A program made the position numbers and the translations under genes. Shown one piece after another: positions 54,701 through 61,419 of a DNA stretch of 64,000 nucleotides. The notes beneath the pieces are model-generated. The model worked only from the letters and a program-made list of their open reading frames with translations, did not search any database and was not told the DNA's origin. This DNA comes from Zygaena filipendulae (taxonomy: Eukaryota; Arthropoda; Insecta; Lepidoptera; Zygaenidae): contig OU015651.1 in NCBI GenBank assembly GCA_907165275.2, positions 5,044,501 through 5,108,500 of the forward strand. The letters run 5' to 3'. Within the stretch, counting starts at the first letter, position 1. Each line of letters opens with the position of its first letter.

Positions 54701-57700
54701 CTATAGTCTAATAATTTTGGTATGTTAAAACCGTAGGCCTTATTACCCTAGGCTGCTACAGTAAATAGGTAAGGTTTTACAAAATGTTTGATTTCTTTCT
54801 TGTTTATAAAGGTTAAAATTTTCTATTTTTATTTTGCAGATAATTTATTTAAATAATGATTAACATTAAAACATGTTTATTAAATAGTGTATTTTAGATT
54901 TTATTACACATGTTCCTTAGCTAGGCCTTATTACCTACAGGTAATAGTTAATTGTAATATTAGCAATGCATAGAATGTGTGTCTACCTTTCAAATACAGA
55001 CAGGACGAAATTATTACACCACATCTTTGGCAATAGGTTACGGATCCCTAAAAAATGAAGGTTTACGTTTCTTCAGCTGTCCACAAAGCAAAGTGCAATT
55101 AATGATTGCGCAATGATAAATTGCTTGTATTATTTATCAAATGCATATTGATACCAGACAGCAGTTTCAGTCACTTGTCTTTAATAGCTATACCTACACT
55201 ACATTTTCTATATGTATATATGTATACTAGCTCTTCCCCGCGGTTTCACCCGCAAAAATTAAAGAGATCGCGCGGGAATTCCGGGATAAAAAGTATCCTG
55301 TCCTTCTCTGTTACCCCTGAAAACGTGTATGCAAAATTTCATGATGATCGGTTGAGCCGTAGCGTAACATACAGACAGACAGACAGATAGAGTTACTTTA
55401 GTAGGGATTATACTTATTTAGTAAAGGAAAAAAGAGCGCTTAAAACTTAGTACCTACACCGTACACGTGACTTCGTGACAGAGGTGAAACAAAGAATATA
55501 ATGTATAACCACTATGTTAAAACGCAATGATTACACGGATAAATAAATAAATCAAATCAAATCAAATCAAATATACTTTATTGCACACACAGTAGAAGAC
55601 ACAAAATTTACAAAACACAGAAACATATGGATACGTACAACGAGGCGACCTATATTGCTGAAAGCAATTTTTTCATAGGCAGCCTCCTCTGGTAGAGAGA
55701 GATGTAAAAAGAAAGGTAGATAGTGCGGCATTAATATCTGCATAATAAATTTCAATAATAACAAAATATATAAATACTGATATATAGATACGAGAAATAA
55801 TAGAAACTACGTAAACTTACAACATACAGATACTTATACGTAAAATAATTGTATACTAAATCAATAAACAATACATAATAATATATAATAGGTACATGAT
55901 TATAATATTCGCTTTGGGTGAGGTCTTTGCATCAGAATAGTTTTGTTAAAAACGTCAGACACTAATTGATTGACCAAGTGACATGACGATTCGTTATTTA
56001 TAGTACGGACCGCCAAGAGGGGATTTGTGGATTAGCTAAAGCGCGTCAGATGAACATAAGGGGGGTACCTTGCACCATGTTGAGTACCTCCACCAAATAT
56101 AGGCCCTCTACACTGGTGGGTGCGTCTAGAATAACCGATCAGATTAGTAAAAAAAAATCGATAACTCGAAATACTCGAGCGCGTCAGATTAAGATATGGT
56201 GGGTTAATTACATAGTGAGAAGTATGTATATGAATAATCTGACCATTTGAACGTGACGTAAAGGAGTTAGAGGATCACAAACTTGCAAAAAAAAAACGCA
56301 ACTTCGACATTCTCGAGCGCAGTTGATTTGTTTTTTATTTTAAAGTAAATAATTCAAGGATAGCGGGAAAAATATAATCTGCCGATTTTCATAAGCCGAA
56401 GAAACAAAAATCGTCTTCGAATCGAACGAGCAGCTGCAGTGAAACATGTACCTATTCATATCTCTGTCTTTCTTTCCCTTTTACTTTTTCTCTATCTCTC
56501 ACTCTCTCGCACCGTCCTCACACTACTTTCCGTCGCCATAACGTCATCACAGTATACCACGGCGCTAAACGTGTCGAATTATAACTTTTTTTGGTCTGTT
56601 AAAATACATATTAAAATAAGTTATGGTAAGTATTAATCAAAATCAAACTATAGGTTCACCTTTCACTTTAATGTAATTATATATATATTATATAATAAAG
56701 CTCATCACAAAACAACGCGTTCATGTTATTATATGTAAAACGAAATGGCTTGTTTGTGCTTTAAAGTTAGTTTTGTAAATAATATTTTGTGAGCTTTTAC
56801 ATATTTCATAGAAATATAAAGTGTGTTTTTTGTGAACAAGAAATAGCTCATAAAGTTATTAAACTTACATCAGAAATAAAAAAAAATTAAAAATAAATCA
56901 TAATTTTTGTTTCTAGCAGTCAGATTAATAATATCCCTCAAAATTATTGTCAGATTTTAAGCCAACATAACTTGGACTGCAAGCTGAACCTTCTGTAAAA
57001 TAATCTGACACGCTCGAGTATTTCAAAATTGAGATTTTTTTTTGCATTTTCAAAAATTCGCTACTACCTTGCGTCACCTCCAAATCGGCAGATTTTCGAA
57101 GGGGTGCATTTTTAAGGCTCACTTAACATCCCCTTTGAATATCTGACGCGCTCGAGTAAATGTTTTTTTTTTTCATTTTCTCCCCTTCCGGATGGCCACC
57201 CCCACCACGCAAATGGGCAGATGAATATATTTTCGATATCAGAGACACCTTGGAGTATCTAAACTACAATATCTGACGCGCTCGAGTATTTCCATTTTAC
57301 TATTTTTTTTTACATTTTTGAAAGCCTGTAGAAGCTAAACCCACCGGTGAATGAAAAAATATCATATAACCTTATTTTGTTTATATCTCCTAATCTTCAA
57401 AACCCAATAGGTCCCAACGACGCTCGAGTGTCTCCCGAATTAGCATCGGTATCTCCCGTACTATTAGTTTTCTATGCGTTAACGATTGTAGAATGTCAAT
57501 TTGGCTAGGGGGCTGGTTTAGTCGAATGTCCCATTGACCGAGTTGATAAGCTCGAGAGTTTCGCCATAAGCGAAACATGTTGCACGAAAACGTCTTGCCA
57601 AAGAAACATCTACTTACTAATCGATTCCAAAAAGAGGAGTTTCTCTCCTTCTCAGTTTGTCGGAAAGGAAAGTGCCAGAAACCATACTAGGTAGGTATCC

Positions 57701-60700
57701 ATCCTACCTAGTATGGTTTCTCATCCATAAAGTATGTATGTACCTACATCACACTGATTTCAACCCTCCTTGTTGGTCACATCTGTGAGACCCCCCCCCC
57801 CCCCCCCCCCCCTGGTGTGAAGACATAATATATTTTGCAATTTTACATCTAGAAATTATTAAATTAAAACAGCAGTTCCGACAAAACAATTTAAAACTTA
57901 TCTCCATACAAATAGACTTCGAATAAATTTTTCTTTGGCATTTGAACACATAGATGTATAAGGTTTTAAAATGTGACGTCACTAAACATAGGACCCCTCC
58001 CACCCCTTGTCACACTTCGTCGACCCCCTCCTCCTCTTAACGTGTAACGTAGGTAGGTACCTACTTTATGGATGGTCCCTAGTATTAGAAACAAGTGCGA
58101 AATTTGATGGTGATCGGTTAAGTAGTGAAGGCGTGAAATCGTAAAGAAAAAACTCACATTCGCATATAATATACCAAGTAGTAGTAAGATTGAAGTAGTA
58201 GTATTTAAATTCTTCTGAACTCATCGGAATAAAAACTACATACTTTAGGGACTTACCGAATTATGTAGAGTTTGTGTCATTGTGAAACGCGTGAAAAAAG
58301 TGGTTGTTGATTCACCGGCCGACATATATAGAATTTGTCATGAATGGACACAGTATATACATAGTTCACACAGTCACAAATTACGAATCAGACGCCTAAT
58401 GCCTATACGGTTATCTAAGACCCGTATTAATAAACGCTACTTTTAACCGGTCACCTTTCTAAATATCGTCTATCTTGCAAATTGCGATGGAAAATGAAGA
58501 AGACAATAGGCAATTAAAAGCGTAACCGGTTTCATTAGTGTTTAAATTGTGTTCATAAGTACGAGCATATAGTTATTCAGTATAAGCAGTAATAAAATAC
58601 TTAAAGATGCAAGAAGACTTTATAAGATTTTGTTTGTATCGCTTCTTGGAAAATACAGCCAAAACAGAAATACAGTACCTATTGCGTGGTATTGCTATGT
58701 GCAAATTAAATATTATGTGCAAAGAAATAAAATTAAACATTTTACTCAACAGTCAACAGACAACACGACGCATTCAACCTACTATCAACTAAATAGTTGG
58801 TAGTTTTTTTTTGTAAATAATTTAAAAAAACAATTTCTATGTAGGTACCTACCTACTATTTTATACTATTTGTTTGTTTTTCACGAGAACCAGTATGTAT
58901 ACGTACCTATCAACCTTCTATTGAAGTACCTATATCACTAAGTAAAGCTGATTTTTAAGGAATTAGATATTTTATTAAAAATTCTCTACATAATTAGCCA
59001 GCCAACAATTTGTTAAGAAACCGTACAAATACGGGCCGGTTAGTGGGCTTTCAATCAAAGTGCGGCACTTAACCCCGAAACAGGCTCGCGAGCTTGTTAA
59101 CCTACGTAGCATTCGAGGTTAAGCTATAGAGAAGAAAGAGTGGGCTATGATTTATTAAATAAGTAATTTATGTGCTTTTAATTTTTGCTTGTAACAAGAA
59201 CTAACACTTTCACAACATAAAGTAGGTACATGTTTAACAGAGTTAGGTAATTCCTTTTTCCATTAGGTAACCAAGAAACCATTTTAATATACATAGGTAG
59301 GTAAGTAAATAGGTATATGGTGATTCCACGGTCTATTACAAACGTGTATCCATTTATTTCATTTGTAATCTACGATTTAGTGTACAAAAACACGTCTACA
59401 GCAATTTTTTTTTCACTTTTTCACGGAATTGCATTTTCAATTTTTTATGATATTAAGGAGTATTATGTTATTGTATGAAAGTAAAATTGAATGTTTCTAG
59501 TATCCAAATTCCGACCGAATGAAAGCGGTTAATAAAAGGTTGTAGGAAAAGGAAAGGAATTTTGCAAACTGATTTGGTAGAATTGAAAGGATTTACAGAT
59601 TTTATAGAGAAGAAGAATATTTCAAAGAGTATGCTGCCAAAAATTATTAGGAGTCCAAGTACCTACAAGTTTGTAGTTTGGTACAAAGTCATGTTTGTAT
59701 TTTAGGATAGTCTGGTAATGAGCTGGGATAAATATTAATAAATAAATAAAATAAAAAAAAATAAAACTTAATAGGTACTGAGAAGGTCGTCCATGCCCCA
59801 TTGTAGCTTCATATTTACATACGTTCTAATAGTAGCTAGGTATACTTTATATTGGATAATCAATAAGTTATTTCATTTCATACATTTTTCATTTCAGTAC
59901 CTAACGTAAAATTTTCCTTACAATCGGAAAGGAGCAAAGACTTGTGCATAATTTGCTTTACATAGGTATTTTCCTCGAAGAGCAGTTGGAAATGAATAAA
60001 AAATTCTTTTAATTAGGTACACAATGGGATTAATAATAATAAGTTAACTTTTACACAAACCAAGTTGGAAATGAGTTTGTCTAGTATTTTTGCTTGCTGC
60101 CTCAAAACACATCATCACGACGAGGTACCAACCTAATGAGTTATTTAGAAGTTACTAGCTGTGCCCTGCGCCTTCACCCGCGTGAGTATAACAAATAGCC
60201 TACGGGCTACGGCCTATTCTCAGATATACCAAATATACACAAAAAATTTCATAAAAATCGGTCAAGGCGTTTAGTCCGATAACAAACACTGTGAGACGCA
60301 TATTTTGACACGAGATTTTTATATATCAGATAATCTAAGTATTATTTAAAAACTTTATCGCGATCAGTTCCTTGCAAATATTGGTTGGACATTTAGTAGA
60401 CCCGCTAAAAATAACAAATTTATTCTAACGTTATTAAAAATATTATTGAAACAATAGCAACCACAGAGCAAGAAATACGACAACAGTAACACACAAAAGA
60501 CCGTTAAAATTAACGAAATTTATAATTAAGCGCAGTAGTGCTATCTTGCACTGGCAGCAGCGTTCGTGCCAATGTAGATAGAGAAAGAAACAATAGCGAT
60601 AAGGTACAATGGTCACCACTCACCACATAACACTGTGTCATTGATAATTGATTGTAAGTTGTAACAGACTATATGAATGAATATATGGATATCAATCTAC

Positions 60701-61416
60701 TTCATTTAAACCAGCCATTCTTGTTTCCAACTAATCTCATGAACAGGGTACAACTATAGTAAATAGTAATACACCTTTTATCCAAATAACTGCATGACTA
60801 ATGTTTTCGAAGTACCTACTTACTTAGTTTTTGTTATTTATTTTTCAGCATTCATCGTTTCAACAACAATAGACGTAACCTAACTCGTGGGTACTTAATA
60901 TAGGTAGGTACCTAGTTAGCAGTTTCCGATCGCTATAAATAATTATCGGTTGCATTTGAAGTTTATTTAGGGGAATTAGGTGGATGAACTCAATGATGGA
61001 GGGTTCAGAAGTGGTGCGCGGTCTTTGAACTCTATCAGAGCGAGATGGATAAAGGTTCGTGGTGATAAAAAAATAAATGCATCGTTGATTCGCTGCACAT
61101 CTGTCGATCCCACTGACAAAAAACCGGGATCGTCTGTAGAGAATAACAGTTGCGCAGGGATATCCTTTGAAGTTTGAGAACGACAAGGGTGCAGGTAAAA
61201 ACGACCGTCCGCATTCTTACAATTATTAAGGCTCTTTTCAAACAATAGTTCGATGTAATTTAAAGAAATATATTTTTGCGAGGTGTAACAGAAGGCGGGT
61301 CAAGAAGGCCTATAATAGAATGAGACGAAACGTGGGTAACACTCACCTATATGAGCGAGATCGATGATGGGAATCAGGCCCTGCGATAACAGCGTCTCTT
61401 GGCGTTTCGACGACAT
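30531..61416 (-). CDS. 2-oxoglutarate/Fe(II) dioxygenase, IPNS-like family
   Basis: Seven exons in order: 61416-61347, 36358-36243, 35508-35374, 33987-33834, 33115-32895, 32277-32164, 30755-30531. All GT-AG, all in phase, 344 aa. The N-terminal DIOX_N-like part has LIPIIDLAHIG and KGLALLVNHGI. The catalytic jelly-roll has H214-x-D216 (GAHADFDTFTLL), distal H272 (HRVVVP) and the 2-oxoglutarate arginine R287-x-S289. MRILYYPP matches the family's YYP motif. It should oxidise a small molecule with Fe(II), O2 and 2-oxoglutarate in the cytosol; the substrate is unknown. Plants and fungi have many relatives, insects a few uncharacterised ones. The residues are complete, so the enzyme is probably active. 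The first intron is about 25 kb and holds several mobile elements. Confidence 0.92.
30786..31197 (+). repeat. Two GCGG-stem repeats head to tail
   Basis: Copies at 30786-30999 and 31002-31197, with different 3' subfamilies, both ending TTAGTA-GGAT-like. They lie 30 bases from the exon 7 acceptor. Confidence 0.75.
31345..31673 (-). repeat. CRE-bearing dispersed repeat, copy 5 (reverse)
   Basis: TGACGTCA at 31492 and TGACGTCG at 31537; ends GTGGACTACTTTTGAAAATC and AGTCAACATGCCC. Confidence 0.75.
31719..31812 (+). repeat. Degenerate 18-bp minisatellite
   Basis: Four or five units of the form GGCAGTAAGGACACCNCC in a dioxygenase intron. Confidence 0.7.
32164..32277 (-). CDS. Dioxygenase exon 6
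   Basis: 38 codons: VKLRGNDHWQPVGYLPGAIL, then VQTGELLAAWTKNFLPAL. Acceptor TTTTCCAG, donor GTAAGA. It contains the family's G-D/E-x-L turn before the distal His. Confidence 0.93.
32361..32451. mobile_element. 91-bp hairpin MITE with TATACAGGATGTCCCG ends
   Basis: Thirty-base arms: TATACAGGATGTCCCGTAAA at left and its inverse at 32431-32451 (TTTACGGGACATCCTGTATA). Terminal TA suggests a Tc1/mariner-type target duplication. Confidence 0.8.
32455..32665 (+). repeat. GCGG-stem interspersed repeat
   Basis: Complete copy from ACTAGCTGTCCCCCGCAG to AACATTATTCTAGA; 3' subfamily with GTAGCTTCCTATACC and AGATCCAGAGATTATCCCC. Confidence 0.75.
32670..32775 (-). repeat. ATCATATCAGCCG... lepidopteran repeat (reverse)
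   Basis: GGAAGCGCAGGACCAGCCGT, then GGAGGAGGCCTATATCCAGC and CGGCTGATATGATGATG; reverse relative of 12940-13100. Confidence 0.65.
32895..33115 (-). CDS. Dioxygenase exon 5 (HxD iron ligands)
   Basis: It encodes LPPSALLECHSGMLQ, MRILYYPPVPPDEYDRP and CGAHADFDTFTLLAQDSEGG. Acceptor ATTTCCAG, donor GTATGA. Contains His214 and Asp216. Confidence 0.95.
33190..33541 (+). repeat. Two GCGG-stem repeats, first one decayed
   Basis: 33190-33340 keeps only GAATTCCGG and the AACCAACTCACATTCG tail. 33341-33541 is complete (ACTAGCTGTGCCCCGCGG to TTATAATATTAGTAGGAT). Confidence 0.75.
33834..33987 (-). CDS. Dioxygenase exon 4
   Basis: ELRHTFDITTMSVEDMP, then the helix LPLAQDLSKLSQVLLQALAY and AF. Acceptor GTTCCCAG, donor GTAATT. 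Matches the KExFDI region typical of IPNS-like enzymes. Confidence 0.92.
34512..34668 (-). repeat. GCGG-stem interspersed repeat (reverse)
   Basis: Reverse copy; CGCAAAAACGGCTGATCGG and CACGTTGTCAGGGGTACAGA are well preserved. Confidence 0.75.
35288..35334 (+). repeat. GCGG-stem repeat fragment 40 bp from an exon
   Basis: Only the first 45 bases remain (CTAGTTGTTGCCCGCGG, GTAATTTCGGAGTT), ending 40 bases beyond the exon 3 donor. Confidence 0.7.
35374..35508 (-). CDS. Dioxygenase exon 3
   Basis: 45 codons: LKAVYADLDNFCALPEG, then QYLCTPDSNHGYIRPGMEQY. Acceptor TTATTTACAG, donor GTATCT. The NHGY/GYI motif corresponds to the conserved GY element after the N-terminal domain. Confidence 0.93.
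36243..36358 (-). CDS. Dioxygenase exon 2
   Basis: TEACPIKSTVRRIGQQLVAA and GKGLALLVNHGITQGK, phase 1 in and 0 out. Acceptor ACGTTACAG, donor GTGAAC. F/LxxVNHGI is the hallmark of the DIOX_N domain. Confidence 0.93.
36680..36985 (-). repeat. tRNA-derived SINE (reverse)
   Basis: On the minus strand it starts GATAGCTCAGTGGTTGG, a perfect A-box (TAGCTCAGTGG), and then has GTGAAGGAAACCATCATGAG. The B-box is degraded. Confidence 0.65.
37000..38716. other. Dioxygenase intron 1, repeat-poor part
   Basis: AT-rich, with a decayed reverse GCGG-stem repeat at about 37395-37545 and another fragment near 38262-38320. No exon was recognised. Confidence 0.45.
38717..39052. mobile_element. MITE with about 40-bp inverted ends
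   Basis: Left ACCCGTATCAAAGATATTGA and AGAGAATAGATTGACAATAC pair, with mismatches, with the inverse of 39010-39050 (GTCTATTCTCTTATAATGTC, TTTGACCCGT). Interior has several ATTGG words; no coding. Confidence 0.65.
40062..43403 (-). mobile_element. 5'-truncated LINE with RT and RNase H, 9-bp target duplication
   Basis: TATAATCAT occurs at 40062-40070 and at 43395-43403, flanking the element, and is a plausible 9-bp target-site duplication. The element begins abruptly inside the endonuclease (…HVIIGCDANAHH), so about the first part of ORF2 and all of ORF1 are missing. The 3' end has AAGATAAG just before the flank. It has the same orientation as the host dioxygenase gene. Confidence 0.8.
40160..43393 (-). 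CDS. LINE ORF2 remnant: endonuclease part, RT, RNase H, zinc knuckle
   Basis: Open without stops from the truncation to the TAG at 40160; the GTG-started 1046-aa frame is only part of it. Endonuclease C-half: CDANAHHVVWGSSDVNKRG and SLSDHRYICF. RT: YRPISLSSFILKCMEKLI, GAFLDIEGAFDRTTHDSI, CPQGGVLSPTLW and the VGYADDIVIL catalytic box. RNase H: WYTDGSKT, FQAETYAI, ILTDSQAALKA and WVPGHVGIQGNELADELA give the D-E-D-H/D set. C-terminal knuckle C-x2-C-x8-H-x4-C (CRKCGEEVETMAHLMCEC). RNase H plus this knuckle suggests the R1/LOA/I group. It cannot move by itself because the 5' end is gone. Confidence 0.9.
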   Translation of the reverse strand, partial: CHVIIGCDANAHHVVWGSSDVNKRGEKVLEFVVSSNLQILNNGNRPTFVTSRRREVIDITLASSNATNKVMDWHVSNETSLSDHRYICFRYSTMAEWTTVRRRNPRNTEWSAFRRDLKGELGNFNGNLGSTVDLEFEADRVNQAIMGAWLNNCPEKESLSKKVPWWSTKLSKLKKTTRRAFNRAMATKEFSEYHRLLTEYNKEVRKAKRKAWREHCDNISSIPESMRLSKAMAAVKVHPLSVVRDDDGELTDTGKETLKVMFKTHFPGSEEIEAVNEEPISTNELSRRTSREDWNTAKKVVDELKVKWAIFSFEPFKSPGPDGIYPILLQQGAGILLPQLCRIFKACIAFGYIPKIWRQVKVVYIPKPGKPSYDQARSYRPISLSSFILKCMEKLIDKYVRTGPLKRTKLHEMQCAYQSGKSTETALHYVVSRAEKAIEEKELCLGAFLDIEGAFDRTTHDSIKDAVREHGINRTIGRWVDHMLKGRIIHSNLRGETMCVKTTRGCPQGGVLSPTLWCMVIDSLIKELNRGPYYTVGYADDIVILVNGKFPGTTSCLMQEALNRVERWCTKNRLSVSPSKTSVLAFTRRRTLTGLKTLSMSGNQLNWSTEVKYLGVTLDKELTFKTHVNNITTKALRIFGMCRRAYGSTWGLKPKVVHWLYRMMVVPIIKYGSIVWWPRTKLETCKAELKKVQRLACLSITGAFKTTPTSAMEILLDLTPLHIEVEAEARKALYRLAEAGAWNRSIPQTTHTKLDANNDIDGLMDMGRDKMNPVYSFKRNYKVKIPTREEWKKGIRKPDMGSLIWYTDGSKTSTGTGAGVYAEHYKSFQSMGRYATVFQAETYAIISCVKENIKNETKGKSIYILTDSQAALKAVTSCRVESRLVLECVHAMNKLGANNKVRLIWVPGHVGIQGNELADELARKGSDETLIGPEPFVGISANMVKKAIRENARKRHSQEWSSTTGLRHSKRFIGDKTDEKLSRSILLLSRNQARLITGVLTGHFGTKEHLTKMKLASDSSCRKCGEEVETMAHLMCECDALARKRMDLLGMAYPEPEDVRLLPLHCTLAFAAEVFRE
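43552..43695. mobile_element. 144-bp MITE, TTAGTCAGAATATGTGGCTT inverted ends
   Basis: Thirty-base terminal inverted repeats with two mismatches (43552-43581 and 43666-43695). Interior is AT-rich and non-coding. Confidence 0.85.
43697..44003 (+). mobile_element. Hairpin-rich poly(A) retroposon with 10-bp target duplication
   Basis: GTGTAGAGTT at 43697-43706 is repeated at 43994-44003. Between them lies a GC-rich block with an A10 tail (43980-43989). Five stem-loops: GGGACTTAGT (43746) with 43766-43775; GGCCCGC (43786) with 43799-43805; CGTCGGGGCCGCGG (43811) with 43843-43856; CGCCCT (43901) with 43911-43916 inside GTGGG/CCCAC; ACCACCGCC (43929) with 43946-43954. No protein is convincing. It may be a SINE or the 3' UTR of an R1-type LINE. 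Confidence 0.75.
44326..45525 (+). pseudogene. Decayed LINE: ORF1 C-terminus and endonuclease
   Basis: ORF1 piece 44326-44592: EYASFKVGVPSDMYDE and PQFWPKGLS, the same C-terminal module as the LINE at 1749. The endonuclease starts in the -1 frame at about 44484 (LYTYYQNVRWLRTKL, LLAASETNLDGSV, CIYVCVVYIPP), shifts frame near 44940, and continues VLIFGDLNLYS to about 45274. A third stretch (45282-45525) matches the linker before RT (DTDWSVLYTF, DEALDWFYKTIY, HWYSRSCPVF) with another frameshift near 45355. It ends before the RT. Confidence 0.8.
45560..46104. repeat. 0.67-kb tandem unit, copy 1
   Basis: TTTCCGAGCCAGCGCCGAAA to GAGAACAATTATG. Almost identical to 46228-46776. Rich in GGCGGCCATCTTG/CCGCCATTTTG words (near 45610, 45720, 45737, 45854, 45872). 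Preceded by the hairpin CGCGAGCTG/CAGCTCGCG at 45537-45558. Confidence 0.9.
46228..46776. repeat. 0.67-kb tandem unit, copy 2
   Basis: Offset 668 bases from copy 1, with scattered substitutions and small indels. The spacer 46105-46227 has two more CCAT words (CAGCCATTTCG, CCGCCATCTTGG), so it may be part of the unit. Confidence 0.9.
46780..48020. other. Dioxygenase intron 1, AT-rich stretch
   Basis: Contains a GCGG-stem repeat (47232-47420) and otherwise nothing recognisable. Confidence 0.5.
47232..47420 (+). repeat. GCGG-stem interspersed repeat
   Basis: CAGCTGTCCCCTGCGG to a GTTCAGTGGTTTATCGCG segment and the ACAGACAAACAGGCAGACG tail. Confidence 0.65.
48021..48190. repeat. 16-bp minisatellite (CGCAAATGGTCCAATT)n
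   Basis: About nine to ten units, some with substitutions (CGCAAACCGTCC, CTCAAATGG, CGCAGTTGG) and one spacer (AGAGGGTTTAAAATG). The reverse complement ATTGGACCATTTGCG resembles ATGGACCATTTAGCG in the pogo-like element at 52160. Confidence 0.9.
48556..48785 (-). repeat. GCGG-stem interspersed repeat (reverse, diverged)
   Basis: TCCCGAGGGAATACCGAAAT and GTGTAAAACCGCAGAGAACG remain at its end. Confidence 0.6.
49271..49430. mobile_element. Foldback MITE (CTGGGGGTC...GACCCCCAG)
   Basis: TTTTTGAATCGATCGAATTA at left mirrors AATCGAGCGATTCAAAAAT at right; inner palindromes GAATTCACGTGCGAA and TTCACGCGTGAA. Sister of 16085-16241. Confidence 0.8.
49745..50996 (-). repeat. Several reversed GCGG-stem repeats
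   Basis: Copies at about 49745-49895, 50088-50340, 50342-50520 (decayed) and 50780-50996. Each ends, in this orientation, with a degraded ACCGCGG-type stem and ACAGCTAGT. The rest is AT-rich. Confidence 0.7.
51923..53805 (-). mobile_element. Decayed pogo-like DNA transposon with TIRs and TA duplication
   Basis: GGGTCATTTCGCCTGTTCGC at 51923 is mirrored exactly at 53780-53805 (26-bp TIRs), each flanked by TA, the Tc1/mariner-superfamily duplication. GCGTCCA or its inverse recurs near both ends (51941, 52131, 52152, 52171, 53302, 53343, 53398, 53763, 53781), probably transposase-binding subterminal repeats. Interior encodes a broken pogo/psq-type transposase on the minus strand. Length about 1.88 kb. 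Confidence 0.85.
52440..53148 (-). pseudogene. Pogo-like transposase relic
   Basis: ATG at 53148. A psq/CENP-B-type HTH is spread over two frames: DDLKKALKEI, then SKEYAIPKTTILDKVSGRRP and VKKPVPEPALG. The central part is WFKNVESINKASAQVTEE, then WLRELEEYLDSIHQKDIL. The DDE domain starts FNGDESGFDLAQ and continues with the degraded glycine-rich strand. A later part reads RAVVNSMHQEWCLGRSESGW. Several stops and frameshifts (after KALKEI, GVNS, AKF) show it is dead. Family call rests on this motif order and on the TIR/TA structure. Confidence 0.8.
54047..54225 (+). repeat. GCGG-stem interspersed repeat
   Basis: AGCTGTGTCCCGCGG to AATAATATTAGTTAGAAT; the part between GTAATTTCGGAG and ATACCCTATG is shortened. 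Confidence 0.75.
54393..54932. mobile_element. MITE with AAGGCCTAGCTA ends and internal AGGCCTACG repeats
   Basis: ATTAAGGCCTAGCTACGG (54393) mirrors 54915-54932. AATAAGGCCTACGAGCAG and AATTAGGCCTACGAGCAG occur at 54523-54590, and inverted GTAGGCCTTATTACCCTA at 54733. Non-coding, about 540 bp. Confidence 0.65.
55227..55409 (+). repeat. GCGG-stem interspersed repeat
   Basis: CTAGCTCTTCCCCGCGG to CTTTAGTAGGGAT; body nearly complete. Confidence 0.75.
55545..55710 (-). repeat. LINE/SINE-tail repeat with TTTGA tail
   Basis: AAATCAAATCAAATCAAAT at one end, then TACTTTATTGCACACACAG and GGCGACCTATATTGCTGAAA. Related to 9010-9180. Confidence 0.6.
56035..57600. mobile_element. Element with inverted arrays of a CTCGAGCGCGTCAGAT motif
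   Basis: The motif is in one orientation at 56041, 56171 and 56311 and inverted at 57004, 57141, 57271, 57421 and, weakly, 57549 (ATCTGACGCGCTCGAGTA). The right-hand copies are spaced about 130-147 bases. The middle has a CT-rich segment (56455-56515) and a splice-donor-like GTAAGT at 56626. No protein was found. The layout resembles subterminal transposase-binding arrays; class unknown. Confidence 0.55.
57678..57720. repeat. Perfect 18-bp hairpin
   Basis: GAAACCATACTAGGTAGG pairs fully with 57703-57720; loop TATCCAT. Confidence 0.9.
57791..57812 (+). repeat. C homopolymer (22 C)
   Basis: Uninterrupted run of 22 C; length may be approximate for sequencing reasons. Confidence 0.9.
58060..58195 (+). 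repeat. GCGG-stem interspersed repeat, 3' part only
   Basis: GATGGTGATCGGTTAAGTAG, GTGAAATCGTAAAGAAAAAA and CTCACATTCGCATATAATAT; 5' half absent. Confidence 0.6.
58200..60150. other. Dioxygenase intron 1, AT-rich stretch
   Basis: No exon or complete repeat was recognised. An imperfect hairpin (CTTAACCCCGAA at 59068 with 59112-59123) encloses GCTCGCGAGC. A small ORF at 58607-58792 has no recognised family. Confidence 0.45.
60155..60335 (+). repeat. GCGG-stem repeat, divergent subfamily
   Basis: ACTAGCTGTGCCCTGCG, then AAAAATCGGTCAAGGCGTTT and TTTTTATATATCAGAT; lacks the GGAGTTCC block. Confidence 0.65.
60336..61346. other. Dioxygenase intron 1, exon-1-proximal part
   Basis: Unique-looking AT-rich DNA. 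Open frames around 60860-61245 on both strands show no family signature. Confidence 0.4.
61347..61416 (-). CDS. Dioxygenase exon 1 (start codon)
   Basis: ATG at 61416, MSSKRQETLLSQGLIPIIDL and AHI plus the first base of a Gly codon, donor GTGAGT. IPIIDL is the usual start of IPNS-like enzymes, and phase 1 fits exon 2, 25 kb away. No nearer candidate for this segment was seen. Confidence 0.85.
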
Positions 61417-61419
61417 CGT

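Noticed and set aside
58607..58792. Small protein MQEDFIRFCLYRFLEN
   Set aside because: Only 61 codons in AT-rich DNA with no homology I recognise and no splice context.
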